Assembly (NCBI RefSeq): GCF_000379105.1
Contig: NZ_KB900609.1
Coordinates: 5,668,763 to 5,732,762, forward strand
DNA from: Methylobacterium sp. WSM2598
GTDB lineage: Bacteria; Pseudomonadota; Alphaproteobacteria; Rhizobiales; Beijerinckiaceae
Reading direction: 5' to 3'
DNA length: 64,000 nt
Below, one piece after another: positions 10,798 through 19,041 of the stretch (within the stretch, counting starts at the first letter, position 1; each line of letters begins with the position of its first letter). The position numbers were made by a program, and so were the translations under genes. The notes beneath the pieces were generated by a model that made no database searches, was not told the DNA's origin, and was given only the letters and a program-made list of their open reading frames with translations.

Positions 10798-10831
10798 GGC
10801 CCCGAACATCAACCAAGAAGGAGACCAGCCC

Positions 10832-11212
10832 ATGCGGCTCATCCCCGCAAAATTCCTCGCCCTGGCCGGCCTGCTGGCGAGCGCCCCGGTTCTGCCGGCG
10901 CTCGCCCATGCCCCGAAGACCGGATCGCACGGAGGGCCGCAAACCGATGCCGGTCCCTACCATGTCGAGTTGGTCGCGAGCGGAACCACGCTTGAGCTTT
11001 ACCTGCGGAGCCATGCTGACCAGCCGGTCACGACCGCCGGGTTCAAGGGAACGGCGATCCTGGTGGTCGATGGCAAGCCCCAGCGCATCACGCTCGAGCC
11101 CCAAGGCGACCGGCTGACCGGCACCTCGCCAGTCCCGCTTCCCGCGGCCCTCAAAGGCGCGGTGCAGCTGACCGGCCCCAACGGCAGCACCGCCAGTGGC
11201 AAGCTCAACTAA
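10832..11212 (+). CDS. Small secreted protein of the metal-efflux operon, unknown function
   Basis: A 126-residue protein with a signal peptide (MRLIPAKFLALAGLLASAPVLPALA) followed by HAPKTGSHGGPQ. The mature part is a compact beta-rich domain (HVELVASGTTLELYLRSH...GTAILVVDGKPQRITLEPQGDRLTG). It resembles the beta domain near the N-terminus of the adaptor gene in this operon ([19 protein letters not shown]), which suggests that it is a free-standing copy. It lies 34 nt after the pump gene with a good ribosome-binding site (AAGGAGA) and is likely co-expressed. No enzyme motif is visible. A periplasmic metal-binding accessory role is the most reasonable guess. Confidence 0.75.
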   Translation: MRLIPAKFLALAGLLASAPVLPALAHAPKTGSHGGPQTDAGPYHVELVASGTTLELYLRSHADQPVTTAGFKGTAILVVDGKPQRITLEPQGDRLTGTSPVPLPAALKGAVQLTGPNGSTASGKLN

Positions 11213-11236
11213 CCCCAGCGAGAAAGGCCGAATCTG

Positions 11237-11665
11237 ATGACAGCCACCCGCACTCTGCCGGCCACCGCGCTGCTCGCCACCGGCCTCGCCGGTGCCGCCC
11301 TTGCGCAGAGCTCCCACGGCGACATGGGCAAGATGCCCATGGGCGGCAGCGCCGCGATGCATGACCAGATGCAGAAGACGATGGCCGACATGCAGCCGGC
11401 CCCGGGCGATGCGCCGTCGACCAAGGACTTCAAGGAGGCCGACATGGCGATGATGCACACCATGAGCGTGCCCTACACCGGCGATACGGACGTGGATTTC
11501 CGCACACACATGATCCCGCACCACAAGGGCGCGATCGACATGGCCAAGGTGGCGCTCAAGCACGCCAAGGACGCGAGCACCAAGCAGATGGCCCAGAAGA
11601 TCATCGACGATCAGGAAAAGGAGATCGCCGACATGCAGGCCTGGCTGAAGCAGCACGGCAAGTGA
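11237..11665 (+). CDS. DUF305-family periplasmic copper-associated protein
   Basis: A 142-residue protein with a signal peptide (ending LAGAALAQ) and a C-terminal DUF305 ferritin-like helical domain. The hallmark is HMIPHHKGAIDMAKVALKHA, followed by QMAQKIIDDQEKEIADMQAWL. Methionines and histidines throughout (GDMGKMPMGG, AMMHTMSVPY) suit periplasmic copper binding, as known for CopM-like members of the family. It follows the previous small gene by 24 nt, with an AGAAAGG ribosome-binding site, and closes the efflux operon. The 34 bases between its stop and the end of the convergent cueR contain no clear terminator. Confidence 0.88.
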   Translation: MTATRTLPATALLATGLAGAALAQSSHGDMGKMPMGGSAAMHDQMQKTMADMQPAPGDAPSTKDFKEADMAMMHTMSVPYTGDTDVDFRTHMIPHHKGAIDMAKVALKHAKDASTKQMAQKIIDDQEKEIADMQAWLKQHGK

Positions 11666-11699
11666 GCCTGCAGCCCGCCTCAACGATGCCGCGGCGCTG

Positions 11700-12128
11700 C
11701 TAAGGCCGTGCGGGGAGTGCGCCGTGACAGGCCGCCGCCCCGCCGGCCTCCAGGCCTTGGATGATCGGGCAGTCCGGCCGCCCATCGCCGTCGCAGGCAT
11801 TGGCGAGGGCGCGCAGCGCCCCCGCCATCTCCTGCAACTGCTTCGCCCGCTCTTCCAGTTCGTTGATATGCGTCAGTGCGATCGCCTTCACCTCGGCGTT
11901 ACTGCGGCCCTGATCGCTCCACAGCTCCAAGAGGAGCCGGATGCGCTCGACCGAGAACCCGAGGTCGCGGGCGCGGCGGATGAACCCGAGGCGGTGCAGG
12001 TCGGCCGGGCCGTAGTCGCGATAGCCGCTCTCGCGGCGCCCCGCCGGCGGCACCAGGCCGATGCTCTCGTAGTAGCGGATCATCTTGGCCGACACGCCCG
12101 AGGCCTGCGCCGCCTGCCCGATGTTCAT
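11700..12128 (-). CDS. cueR: Copper-responsive MerR-family regulator (CueR-like)
   Basis: A 142-residue MerR-type activator. The N-terminal winged helix is MNIGQAAQASGVSAKMIRYYE, followed by a dimerisation helix (LWSDQGRSNAEVKAIALTHINELEERAKQL) and the C-terminal metal loop CDGDGRPDC. The two cysteines separated by seven residues are characteristic of CueR-type Cu(I)/Ag(I) sensors. The gene is transcribed divergently from the copper ATPase. A near-perfect dyad at 12151-12171 lies 22 nt upstream of its start, placed to control the ATPase and itself. It probably also answers for the adjacent efflux operon, although no second operator was found there. Confidence 0.9.
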   Translation of the reverse strand: MNIGQAAQASGVSAKMIRYYESIGLVPPAGRRESGYRDYGPADLHRLGFIRRARDLGFSVERIRLLLELWSDQGRSNAEVKAIALTHINELEERAKQLQEMAGALRALANACDGDGRPDCPIIQGLEAGGAAACHGALPARP

Positions 12129-12147
12129 CGTCCCTGCGCTTTCCCTG

Positions 12148-12178
12148 TTGACCTTCCCATGATGGGAAGGTGCAGGCT
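12148..12178 (+). promoter_or_regulatory. CueR operator/promoter of the copper ATPase
   Basis: The dyad ACCTTCCC (12151-12158) and GGGAAGGT (12164-12171) surrounds a 5-bp centre. A -35-like TTGACC (12148-12153) and a -10-like CAGGCT (12173-12178) are separated by 19 bp, the over-long spacer that MerR-family activators correct by twisting DNA. It sits between cueR and the ATPase. If this -10 is right, transcription would start around 12185, which matters for the start codon of the ATPase. Confidence 0.75.
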
Positions 12179-12180
12179 GC

Positions 12181-12765
12181 TTGGCAAGAGGATCAAGACA
12201 GGACCCCGGCCATGCCGACCATGCCCGCGACCGCCCGCAGGATCAGGCTGCCGACGCTCCCAGCTGCTGTGGGGGAAAGGGCAAGGCTACGGCCGTCGAT
12301 CAGGCCACGGCGCCTCCCGAACACGGTCACAGCTGCTGCGGGGAGCATGGCAAGGCAGCGCCGGCAGCCCATGACCATGCCCACCACGACCATGACCATC
12401 ATCATGGGCATGACCATCCCGGCCCGGCGGCCGAGGGGGCCGTCAAGGATCCGGTCTGCGGGATGATCGTCGACCCGCACACGGCCAAGCATCGCGCCCA
12501 GCACAACGGGCGTCCCTACTACTTCTGTTCGGCTGGCTGCCAAGCCAAGTTCGCGGCGGATCCGGCGCGCTATCTCGATCCGGCCAGCTCCGCGGCGAAG
12601 GCGGAACCCGTGCCCGAGGGCACGATCTACACCTGCCCGATGCACCCCGAGGTCCGGCAGGTCGGCCCGGGCGCCTGCCCGATCTGCGGCATGGCCCTGG
12701 AGCCGCTGCTGGTCAGCGCCGACACCGGCCCGAGTGCCGAGCTGGTCGACATGACCCGGCGGTTC
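12181..12765 (+). pseudogene. copA: Copper-translocating P1B ATPase, 5' part (split by an IS3-family element)
   Basis: Encodes the N-terminal cytoplasmic region of a Cu(I)-exporting P-type ATPase. It has two CCGG/CCGE cysteine clusters and a histidine-rich run (HDHAHHDHDHHHGHDH). A YHS-type metal domain follows (DPVCGMIVDPHTAKHRAQHNGRPYYFCSAGC), then a heavy-metal binding domain (YTCPMHPEVRQVGPGACPICGMALEP). At 12766 the element begins and the frame stops at 12798 inside it. The first in-frame start is TTG 12181. No in-frame ATG exists, and an ATG at 12212 is one base out of register with the His-rich domain, so either a non-ATG start is used or one base was lost just after that ATG. The other half is at 14003-15970. 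Confidence 0.85.
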
Positions 12766-12780
12766 TGGACTTGCTTCGGT

Positions 12781-13656
12781 TTAGTAGAGAGCGGTTGAAC
12801 AGGTGCCCCGCCTCTCGAACCGGACAGGGCTGACGAAGCCGAGCGCGGAATGGCGCCGGCAGGGATTGTAGAAGCCATCGATGTAGCGGGCCAGGGCTTC
12901 GGTCGCCTCGGCACGCGTGTAGAAGACGGTGCGCCAGACCATCTCGCTTTTCAGCGTCTTGAAGAACGTCTCGACCATCGCATTGTCATAACAGTTGCCC
13001 TTGCCAGACATCGAAATGGTGATCCCGCGGCTTCGTAGTTCAGCCTGGTACTCGTTCGAGCAATACTGACTACCTCGATCCGAATGATGCACCAGACCAG
13101 CTGCCGGCCGTCGCACAACCAAAGCGCGACGCAAGGCAGTCAGGGCCAATTCCTTGTGCAGCCGGTCGCCAGCTGCCCAGCCGACGACCCGCCGGGCATA
13201 AAGATCGATCACCACCGCCAGATAAAGCCAGCCCTCCCGTGTCCAGATGTAGGAGATGTCAGCCCCCCACTTCTCGTCGGGCTCTGCGGCGGTGAAATCC
13301 TGGTCGAGCCGGTTGGGCGCGACCGGGAAGGCATGCTGGCTGTCGGTGGTGCGCCGAAAGCGGCGCGGCTGGCGAGCCTTGAGCCCGCTCTCCCGCATCA
13401 GCCGCGCCGTGCGGCGCCGGCCCACGCCAAGCCCTTGCTCGCGCAGCTCGTGCGTCATGCGCGGGCTGCCATAGGTCTCGTGTGAGAGCGCGAAGGCCGA
13501 GCGGACGTGGGCGAGCAGCACGAGGTCCTCGCGCTGACGGCGCGACGCGGGCCGGTTCTTCCAGGCGAAGTAGCCGCTCGGGCTGACATCCAGGAGCTTG
13601 CACAGACGCGCGACCGGGAAGTCCTTCTTCGCCGCATCGATGAGCTGGAACCTCAT
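12781..13656 (-). CDS. IS3-family transposase OrfB (DDE integrase core)
   Basis: 291 residues with an HTH_21 region (DVSPSGYFAWKNRP...LREQGLGVGRRRTARLM) and an rve integrase core. The catalytic triad is visible: D in WGADISYIWT, D in LVHHSDRGSQY, and E in NAMVETFFKTLK. The closing YIDGFYNPCRRHSALGFVSP is the family's C-terminal signature. It starts at ATG 13656 overlapping the orfA stop and has its own AGGAGGG ribosome-binding site, so it can be made alone or as an OrfAB fusion. It ends 15 nt from the element's end. Confidence 0.95.
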   Translation of the reverse strand: MRFQLIDAAKKDFPVARLCKLLDVSPSGYFAWKNRPASRRQREDLVLLAHVRSAFALSHETYGSPRMTHELREQGLGVGRRRTARLMRESGLKARQPRRFRRTTDSQHAFPVAPNRLDQDFTAAEPDEKWGADISYIWTREGWLYLAVVIDLYARRVVGWAAGDRLHKELALTALRRALVVRRPAAGLVHHSDRGSQYCSNEYQAELRSRGITISMSGKGNCYDNAMVETFFKTLKSEMVWRTVFYTRAEATEALARYIDGFYNPCRRHSALGFVSPVRFERRGTCSTALY

Positions 13657-13949
13657 CGACTTCCCTCCTTGGCGAAAAAAGCCGTGGCCCGCTTCAGGAT
13701 CTCGCGTTCCTGGCGCAACACCTCGTTCTCCCGCCGCAGCCGCTTCAGCTCGGCGGCCATGTCCTCCTGGCGGTCGGAGGGCGGCGCCTCCATCTCGCGA
13801 TCGCGCTGTCCGTCGATCCAGTGGCGCAACGTCGAGAGGCCGATGCCGAGATCCTCGGCGACCTCTCGGCGGCTGCGCCCGCTCGTGTGAGCAAGGCGCA
13901 CGGCTTCGGCGCGAAACTCAGGGGTGAAGCGCTTCTTCGGTTCTCGCAT
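13653..13949 (-). CDS. IS3-family transposase OrfA (helix-turn-helix subunit)
   Basis: 98 residues. It has an N-terminal helix-turn-helix ([19 protein letters not shown]...[18 protein letters not shown]) followed by a leucine-zipper coiled coil ([27 protein letters not shown]), the standard OrfA layout for binding the element's ends. The stop codon overlaps the start of orfB as ATGA. A TTTTTTC heptamer within the codons for AFF near the 3' end should allow a -1 slip to make the OrfAB fusion transposase. The frame is intact. Confidence 0.93.
   Translation of the reverse strand: MREPKKRFTPEFRAEAVRLAHTSGRSRREVAEDLGIGLSTLRHWIDGQRDREMEAPPSDRQEDMAAELKRLRRENEVLRQEREILKRATAFFAKEGSR
13674..13680 (-). 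promoter_or_regulatory. Probable -1 programmed frameshift site (TTTTTTC)
   Basis: On the - strand the heptamer TTTTTTC occurs in GCT TTT TTC GCC near the end of orfA. The orfB frame is -1 relative to orfA and has no stop between this site and the orfB start. An AAGGAGGG Shine-Dalgarno-like sequence follows about 7 nt downstream. This is the arrangement expected for producing an OrfAB transposase by ribosomal slippage. Confidence 0.6.
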
Positions 13950-14002
13950 CGGGAACCTCCTCCCTCACGGAAAGAGCTCTCCACTTTCCCGAAGCAAGTC
14001 CA

Positions 14003-15970
14003 TTCTGGGTCGGCCTGGTGCTGACCCTGCCGGTGTTCGCCCTGGAAATGGGCGGTCACCTGACGGGACTGGTCGACCGCCTCGGCCAGCAGAACAGCAA
14101 CTGGCTGCAACTGGTGCTGGCCACGCCGGTGGTGCTGTGGGCCGGCTGGCCGTTCTTCGAGCGCGGCTGGGCGTCGGTGAAGAGCCGCAACCTGAACATG
14201 TTCACGCTGATCGCCCTCGGCACCGGGGTGGCCTGGCTCTACAGCGTGGTGGCCACCGCGGCGCCGGGGGTGTTCCCGGCCGCATTGCGCGGCCATGGCG
14301 GTGCCGTGCCGGCCTACTTCGAGGCCGCGGCGGTGATCACCGTGCTGGTGCTGCTCGGCCAGGTGCTGGAGCTGCGCGCCCGCGAAAGCACCAGCGGCGC
14401 CCTGCGCGCGCTGCTCGATCTCGCCCCGAAGACCGCCCGCCGGCTCCGGGCTGACGGCAGCGAGGAGGAGGTCGGTCTCGACACCGTTCAGGTCGGCGAC
14501 CGCCTGCGCGTGCGCCCCGGGGAAAAGGTCCCGGTCGACGGCGCCGTGATCGAGGGCCGCTCGTCGGTGGACGAGGCGCTGGTCACCGGCGAGGCGATGC
14601 CGGTGAGCAAGGACGTCGGCGCCGCGGTGATCGGCGGCACCCTCAACCAGAGTGGCGCCCTGGTGATCGAGGCCAGGAACGTCGGCCGCGACACCATGCT
14701 GGCGCAGATCGTCCAGCTGGTCGCCGAGGCCCAGCGCAGCCGCGCGCCGATCCAGCGGCTGGCCGACCAGGTGGCCGGCTGGTTCGTGCCGGTGGTGATG
14801 GCGGTGGCCGCACTGGCGTTCATCGCCTGGTTCGCGGTCGGACCCGAGCCGCGCTTCACCTACGGCCTGCTGGCAGCGGTGGCGGTCCTGATCATCGCCT
14901 GCCCGTGCGCGCTCGGGTTGGCCACACCGATGTCGATCATGGTCGGCGTCGGCCGCGGCGCCCAGGCCGGCGTGCTGATCAAGAACGCCGAGGCGCTGGA
15001 GCGGATGGAGACGATCACCACGCTGGTGGTCGACAAGACCGGTACGCTCACCGAGGGCAAGCCGGCCGTTACCCAGGTGGTCCCGGCCGAAGGGTTCACG
15101 GACGCCGAGATCCTGCGGCTGGCCGCCAGCGTCGAGCGCGCCAGCGAGCACCCGCTGGCAGTGGCGATCGTCGCCGCGGCCGAAAAGCAGGGGCTGGCTC
15201 TCGCGCCCGTCAGCGACTTCGACAGTCCGACCGGCCGGGGCGCCCTGGGCACCGTCGAGGGCCGCAAGATCCGGCTCGGCAACGCGAAGTTCCTGGGCGA
15301 AGCCGGGATCCCGACGGCGGCGCTGGACCTGCAGGCAGACCGCCTACGCCAGGACGGCGCCACGGCGATTTTCATGAGCGTGGATGACCGGGTGGCCGGC
15401 GCCATCGCAATCGCCGATCCGATCAAGGCGACGACGCCGGAGGCCCTGCGGGCCCTGCGCGCCGAAGGGATCCGCGTGGTGATGCTGACCGGCGACAACC
15501 GCACCACCGCGCAGGCGGTGGCCCGCACCCTCGGCATCGACGAGGTCGATGCCGAGGTGCTGCCCGACCAGAAGAGTGCGGTGGTCAAAACCCACCAGGC
15601 GCAGGGGCAGGTGGTCGCGATGGCCGGTGACGGCGTCAACGACGCGCCGGCACTGGCCGCGGCGGACGTCGGCATCGCGATGGGCAGCGGCACGGACGTG
15701 GCGATCGAGAGTGCCGGCATCACCCTGCTCAAGGGCGACCTGAACGGGATCGTGCGCGCCCGGCGGCTCTCGCGCGCCACGATGAGCAACATCCGCCAGA
15801 ACCTGTTCTTCGCGTTCATCTACAACGCGGCCGGCGTGCCGGTGGCGGCCGGGGTACTCTACCCGTTCCTCGGCATCCTGCTCTCGCCGATCATCGCCGC
15901 CGCGGCGATGGCGCTCTCTTCGGTCAGCGTGATCGGCAATGCCCTGCGCCTGCGCACCGCTCATCTCTGA
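14003..15970 (+). pseudogene. copA: Copper-translocating P1B ATPase, 3' part
   Basis: Continues the ATPase after the insertion. It contains the membrane domain with the copper-site CPC in TM6 ([17 protein letters not shown]), the actuator TGE ([13 protein letters not shown]), the phosphorylation site DKTGTLT, the nucleotide-binding SEHPLA motif ([16 protein letters not shown]), and the [10 protein letters not shown] hinge. All catalytic motifs are intact up to the stop at 15970. A start exists at ATG/CTG codons near 14018, but a product from there would lack the N-terminal metal domains and the first membrane helices. Functional Cu export therefore probably requires excision of the element, or is supplied by the RND pump. 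Confidence 0.88.
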
Positions 15971-16100
15971 GCGGCTGCCACGGCCAGTACCAGCAGGCCA
16001 AAGGTCCAGACGATTGGTGGCGCGACGAGCAGCCACCGGAAATCCGACTGGATCGCGAAGTTCACGGCGCTCATCAGGAGCACCGAGGCTGTCCCGGCCA
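15961..16100 (-). pseudogene. C-terminal fragment of a small membrane protein
   Basis: On the - strand a 40-residue fragment reads SVLLMSAVNFAIQSDFRW, then LLVAPPIVWTFGLLVLAVAA and a stop inside the ATPase 3' end. It forms one amphipathic segment and one clear transmembrane helix. Upstream it is cut off by the IS630-type fragment at about 16100, so the N-terminus is missing. The family cannot be named. Confidence 0.4.
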
Positions 16101-16102
16101 CA

Positions 16103-16480
16103 GGCGAGGACTTCGCCCTCGTTCTGCCGCGCGTCTGCACACAGGCCATGGACCGCTTCCTGGCCGACTTTGCGGCCAGCGTCCCGCCCGACACCCTTGC
16201 GGTCATGGTGCTGGACGGCGCGGGCCGGCACCATCCGCGCGGTGACGCTCCCGCCCAACCTCGCCCTGGTGCCCCTGACGCCCTACAGTCCCGAGCTGAA
16301 CCCGGTCGAACGCGTCTGGCTCTCCCTGCGCGAGCGCTCCCTCTCGCATCGGCTCCTGGCCGACTACGAGGCCGTCGTCGAGGCGCGCTGCCGGGCCTGG
16401 AACGCTCTCGCGGCAGAGACCGGCCGCATCAAGTCCCTCTGCGCCTATCCCTACCTCGAACAGATCAGTTCACAAGCGCG
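16103..16480 (+). mobile_element. IS630-family transposase remnant, frameshifted
   Basis: Two frames together give the last third of an IS630 (Tc1/mariner-like) transposase. MDRFLADFAASVPPDTLAVM and LDGAG are in one frame up to about 16230. The peptide VTLPPNLALVPLTPYSPELN, then PVERVW, continues in another up to about 16480. The latter includes the PYSPELNPVE block that carries the last catalytic acidic residue. A frameshift near 16228 separates them and the N-terminal two thirds are gone. The normal stop after EQISS has also been lost. Confidence 0.75.
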
Positions 16481-16691
16481 GCGGTATCACACCGGAGCTG
16501 GTTCCACCGACGTTCCGCCATCAGGCAGCGGGGCGGCGCGCCGGCCCGAGCCGGGGCCGGAGCCGTCCGCCCGCCCCGGACCAACCAGCCTTCGATTTCC
16601 GGGCGCTTCGCCCGCTTGATGCACACCGGCCCGAGACCCTCCGGCCGCCCCGCCGCCACGCCGACCGGCTGTCCTCCCACCTGCGACGGCT

Positions 16692-16728
16692 GATCCGGGC
16701 TCCGCTTGATCGAAGCGGATCCCGGATC
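16692..16728. repeat. REP-like palindrome, copy A
   Basis: Arms GATCCGGG and CCCGGATC enclose a TCCGCTTGATCGAAGCGGA core. On the - strand the core reads ATCCGCTTCGATCAAGCGGA, related to the ATCCGC...GCGGAT cores of copies B, D, E and F. Confidence 0.6.
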
Positions 16729-16756
16729 ACACGCCTGCGCGGGGCCTGAGCGAAGC

Positions 16757-16793
16757 CCCAATCCGCCATCCCGAAGGGATCAAGCGGATTGGG
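16757..16793. repeat. REP-like palindrome, copy B
   Basis: CCCAATCCGC (16757-16766) pairs with GCGGATTGGG (16784-16793) across a loop containing CCGAAGGGATCAA. It is preceded by GAGCGAAGC, as in copies D and E. Arm bases that differ from copies D and E (CCCAAT against CCAAAT) are matched by compensating changes in the opposite arm. Confidence 0.7.
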
Positions 16794-17248
16794 TATCGGA
16801 CCGACGGTGGCGGGAACGACCTTCGGGGGCGTTCTCGACCTTCCGCCAAGCCTCCCGCTCGGCATCCGATGTGCGAGACGGTGCGGCGGCCCTGTCGCTC
16901 TCGGGCTTCGCCGAGATCGAGCCGATGCGCCAGCATCCTGGGCCGTTAGCATGATTAGTGTGCTCCGACACATGCAAGCCTGCCGAGTATAGCGCAATAT
17001 TCTGGGGAGCTGCGGTCGACGCAGCGGCCGGACACCAAGTTGAGCTTGAAGACCGCACTGACCGCCGCACGGCGGATATCAGCGCGTGGTGACACATGGC
17101 GAGGGCTGACCCGCTCCGGGGCCGTTCCAGCCGCGCCGATTGCTGAGGCGACACCGTATCCACGCCGCCCGGAGACCCGCGGCAGGGGCGGGATCCGAGC
17201 GCCTCCACCGCCCGAGTTCTCATCAACCCGCGACGAGGCCAGTGTGCC

Positions 17249-18952
17249 ATGAATTCAAACCAGCAGATCATCGTCTCCGGCTCCCGACTGAGCGTCGACC
17301 AGATCGTCGAGGTCGGCCTGCACAAGCGGAACCTGTTCCTCACGTGCGATCCGCAGCTGAGGCGGACCATCAATGACGCGGCGGACTTCGTCTATCGTGC
17401 GGTGGCGAACGAGGAGGTGGTCTACGGGATCAATACCAACTTCGGCGGTATGGCAAACCAAGTCCTGTCGCTGAACGAGGTCGAAGACCTTCAGCAGAAC
17501 CTGATCTGGGGTCTGAAATGCGGGGTCGGGAAGAAGCTGCCGGCGGCGCAGGTCAGGTCCGCCATGTTCATCCGAGCGAACATGCTCGCGAAGGGCGTCT
17601 CCGGTGCGCGCGCGGAGCTGATCGAGCGATACTTGGTGTTCCTCAACGCCGGCATTACGCCGGTGGTCCGGGACCTCGGCTCGATCGGCGCGAGCGGCGA
17701 TCTGGTGCCGCTCGCCCAGATCGCCGGCTGCCTCATAGGCCTCGGTCCGTCGTTCCGCGTTGAGCGCGACGGCGAGGAGATGGACGCCCTGTCGGCCCTG
17801 TCGATGCTCAACCTCCAGCCCCTGAAGCTGAGGGCGAAGGAGGGGTTGGCGCTGGTGAACGGAAGCTCGATGATGTCGAGCATCGGTGCCCACTGCGTTC
17901 ACGACACCCGGCATCTGACGCGGCTCGCGCTGCACGTGCACGCGATGTTGATCCAGGCGCTCAACGCGTCGAGCGAATCGTTCGATCCTTTCATCCATCA
18001 GAACAAGCCTCACCCCGGCCAGATCGCCGTGGCGGCAGCCATGCGCCACCTGCTGCGCGGCTCGAAGAGCCTCAAGCCGAATGGTCACCGCAAGGCCGAC
18101 GGGTCGGGATCTCTCCTGCAGGACCGCTATTCCGTGCGGTGCCTGCCGCAATATCTCGGTCCGATCGTCGACGGCCTCCACGCCATCGAGGGGCAGATCG
18201 AGGTCGAAGCCAACTCGGTCGACGACAACCCGCTGATCGACCTCGAGAACGAGAGGCTCCTGCACGGCGGCAACTTCTTCGCCGAGTACGTCGCGCTCGG
18301 GATGGACCAGCTGCGGACCTACATGGCCCTGCTGGCCAAGCATCTCGACGTGCAGATCGCCTTCGCGGTCGCCCCGGAGTTCAACAGCGGCCTGCCGGCC
18401 TCGCTGGTCGGTGATCAGGACAACCGCATCAAGTTCGGCCTGAAGGGCCTGCAGATCTGTGCGAACTCGATCGTTCCGAAGCTGCTTCACCTGTCGAACG
18501 GAATCTCGGTCCTCTTCCCGACCCACGCCGAGCAGTTCAACCAGAACATCAACAGCCAGGGGTTCAACTCGGCGACCCTGGCGTCCGAATCGGTGTCGCT
18601 GTTCAAGCAGTATCTCGCGATCTCGCTGGTGTTCGGCATCCAGGCCATGGACCTGCGCGCCCGCGCGACCGGAGGCGGCTTCGACGGGCGGCGGTACCTG
18701 TCGCCGACGCTGCTGCCGCTCTACGAGACCGTCCGCGCCCTCCTGGGCCGGCCGGCCTCGGATGAGAGGCCGCTCGTCTTCAGGAACGACGAGCAGGACC
18801 TGAGCGACCACGTCGCTGCCATCGTCGCGGACCTGTCCCGGCCCGGCGGCGAGATCATCGGGGCGATGGCCGCGGAATTCGCCCCGGGCGCGGGGCCGGC
18901 CTTCGGCTCGCCCGCGACCAGGGCGGGCGGCCGCGTGGCGGTCGCGCCATAG
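17249..18952 (+). CDS. Aromatic amino-acid ammonia-lyase family enzyme (MIO type; PAL/TAL-like)
   Basis: 567 residues with the full HAL/PAL fold. The self-cyclising triad A148-S149-G150 (GSIGASGDLVPL) forms the MIO electrophile. Catalytic Tyr59 lies in VVYGINTNFGG, and QDRYSVRCLPQYLGP and HAEQFNQNINSQG are also present. Overall it is closer to the bacterial PAL/TAL branch (Anabaena PAL-like) than to catabolic histidase. The selectivity pair is G88-L89 (NLIWGLKCG), where PAL has Phe-Leu, TAL His-Leu and HAL Ser-His. Leu fits a carboxylate-aryl substrate such as Phe or Tyr, while Gly leaves unusual room at the ring. It probably releases ammonia to give a cinnamate-type starter for the ligase-ACP. 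It is the first gene of the cluster, with a weak ribosome-binding site before ATG 17249. An aminomutase role is possible but less likely. Confidence 0.88.
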   Translation: MNSNQQIIVSGSRLSVDQIVEVGLHKRNLFLTCDPQLRRTINDAADFVYRAVANEEVVYGINTNFGGMANQVLSLNEVEDLQQNLIWGLKCGVGKKLPAAQVRSAMFIRANMLAKGVSGARAELIERYLVFLNAGITPVVRDLGSIGASGDLVPLAQIAGCLIGLGPSFRVERDGEEMDALSALSMLNLQPLKLRAKEGLALVNGSSMMSSIGAHCVHDTRHLTRLALHVHAMLIQALNASSESFDPFIHQNKPHPGQIAVAAAMRHLLRGSKSLKPNGHRKADGSGSLLQDRYSVRCLPQYLGPIVDGLHAIEGQIEVEANSVDDNPLIDLENERLLHGGNFFAEYVALGMDQLRTYMALLAKHLDVQIAFAVAPEFNSGLPASLVGDQDNRIKFGLKGLQICANSIVPKLLHLSNGISVLFPTHAEQFNQNINSQGFNSATLASESVSLFKQYLAISLVFGIQAMDLRARATGGGFDGRRYLSPTLLPLYETVRALLGRPASDERPLVFRNDEQDLSDHVAAIVADLSRPGGEIIGAMAAEFAPGAGPAFGSPATRAGGRVAVAP

Positions 18953-19041
18953 GCGCCGCCCTCGATAGGCGCCGCCCTCGCGCGCGACGCCGGCCGTCAG
19001 CCCATCACACGTCCACATCGCAGGCCCGAGAGGTGGCGACC

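Larger units (their letters stand above)
12766..14002 (-). mobile_element. Complete IS3-family insertion sequence (1,237 bp) inside the copper ATPase
   Basis: Both ends are visible. The left end begins TGGACTTGCTTCGG (12766) and the right end is its inverted counterpart finishing at 14002; the repeats match over about 27 bp with a few mismatches. TTC occurs directly on both sides (12763-12765 and 14003-14005), a 3-bp target duplication typical of the family. Removing 12766-14005 gives ACCCGG CGG TTC TGG GTC GGC, which restores the ATPase reading frame. The two transposase frames are intact and lie on the - strand. Confidence 0.96.
16500..17248. other. Gene-poor stretch upstream of the biosynthetic cluster
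   Basis: No convincing gene. It contains two REP-like palindromes (16692-16728 and 16757-16793) and short peptide-like shreds on the - strand (for example SISAKPESDRAAAPSRTSD near 16870-16930) that look like pieces of lost genes. The promoter for the downstream + strand cluster must lie here, but no strong -35/-10 pair or regulator palindrome stands out. A relatively AT-rich patch is at 16950-17000. Confidence 0.5.

Noticed and set aside
16521-16997. Possible - strand gene in the gap before the ammonia-lyase
   Set aside because: It runs straight through two REP-like palindromes, has no ribosome-binding site and has a composition typical of non-coding GC-rich DNA.
17249-18952. Histidine ammonia-lyase of the hut pathway
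   Set aside because: The selectivity residues are Gly-Leu, not Ser-His; no hutU/hutI/hutG genes are near; and the gene leads a polyketide cluster.
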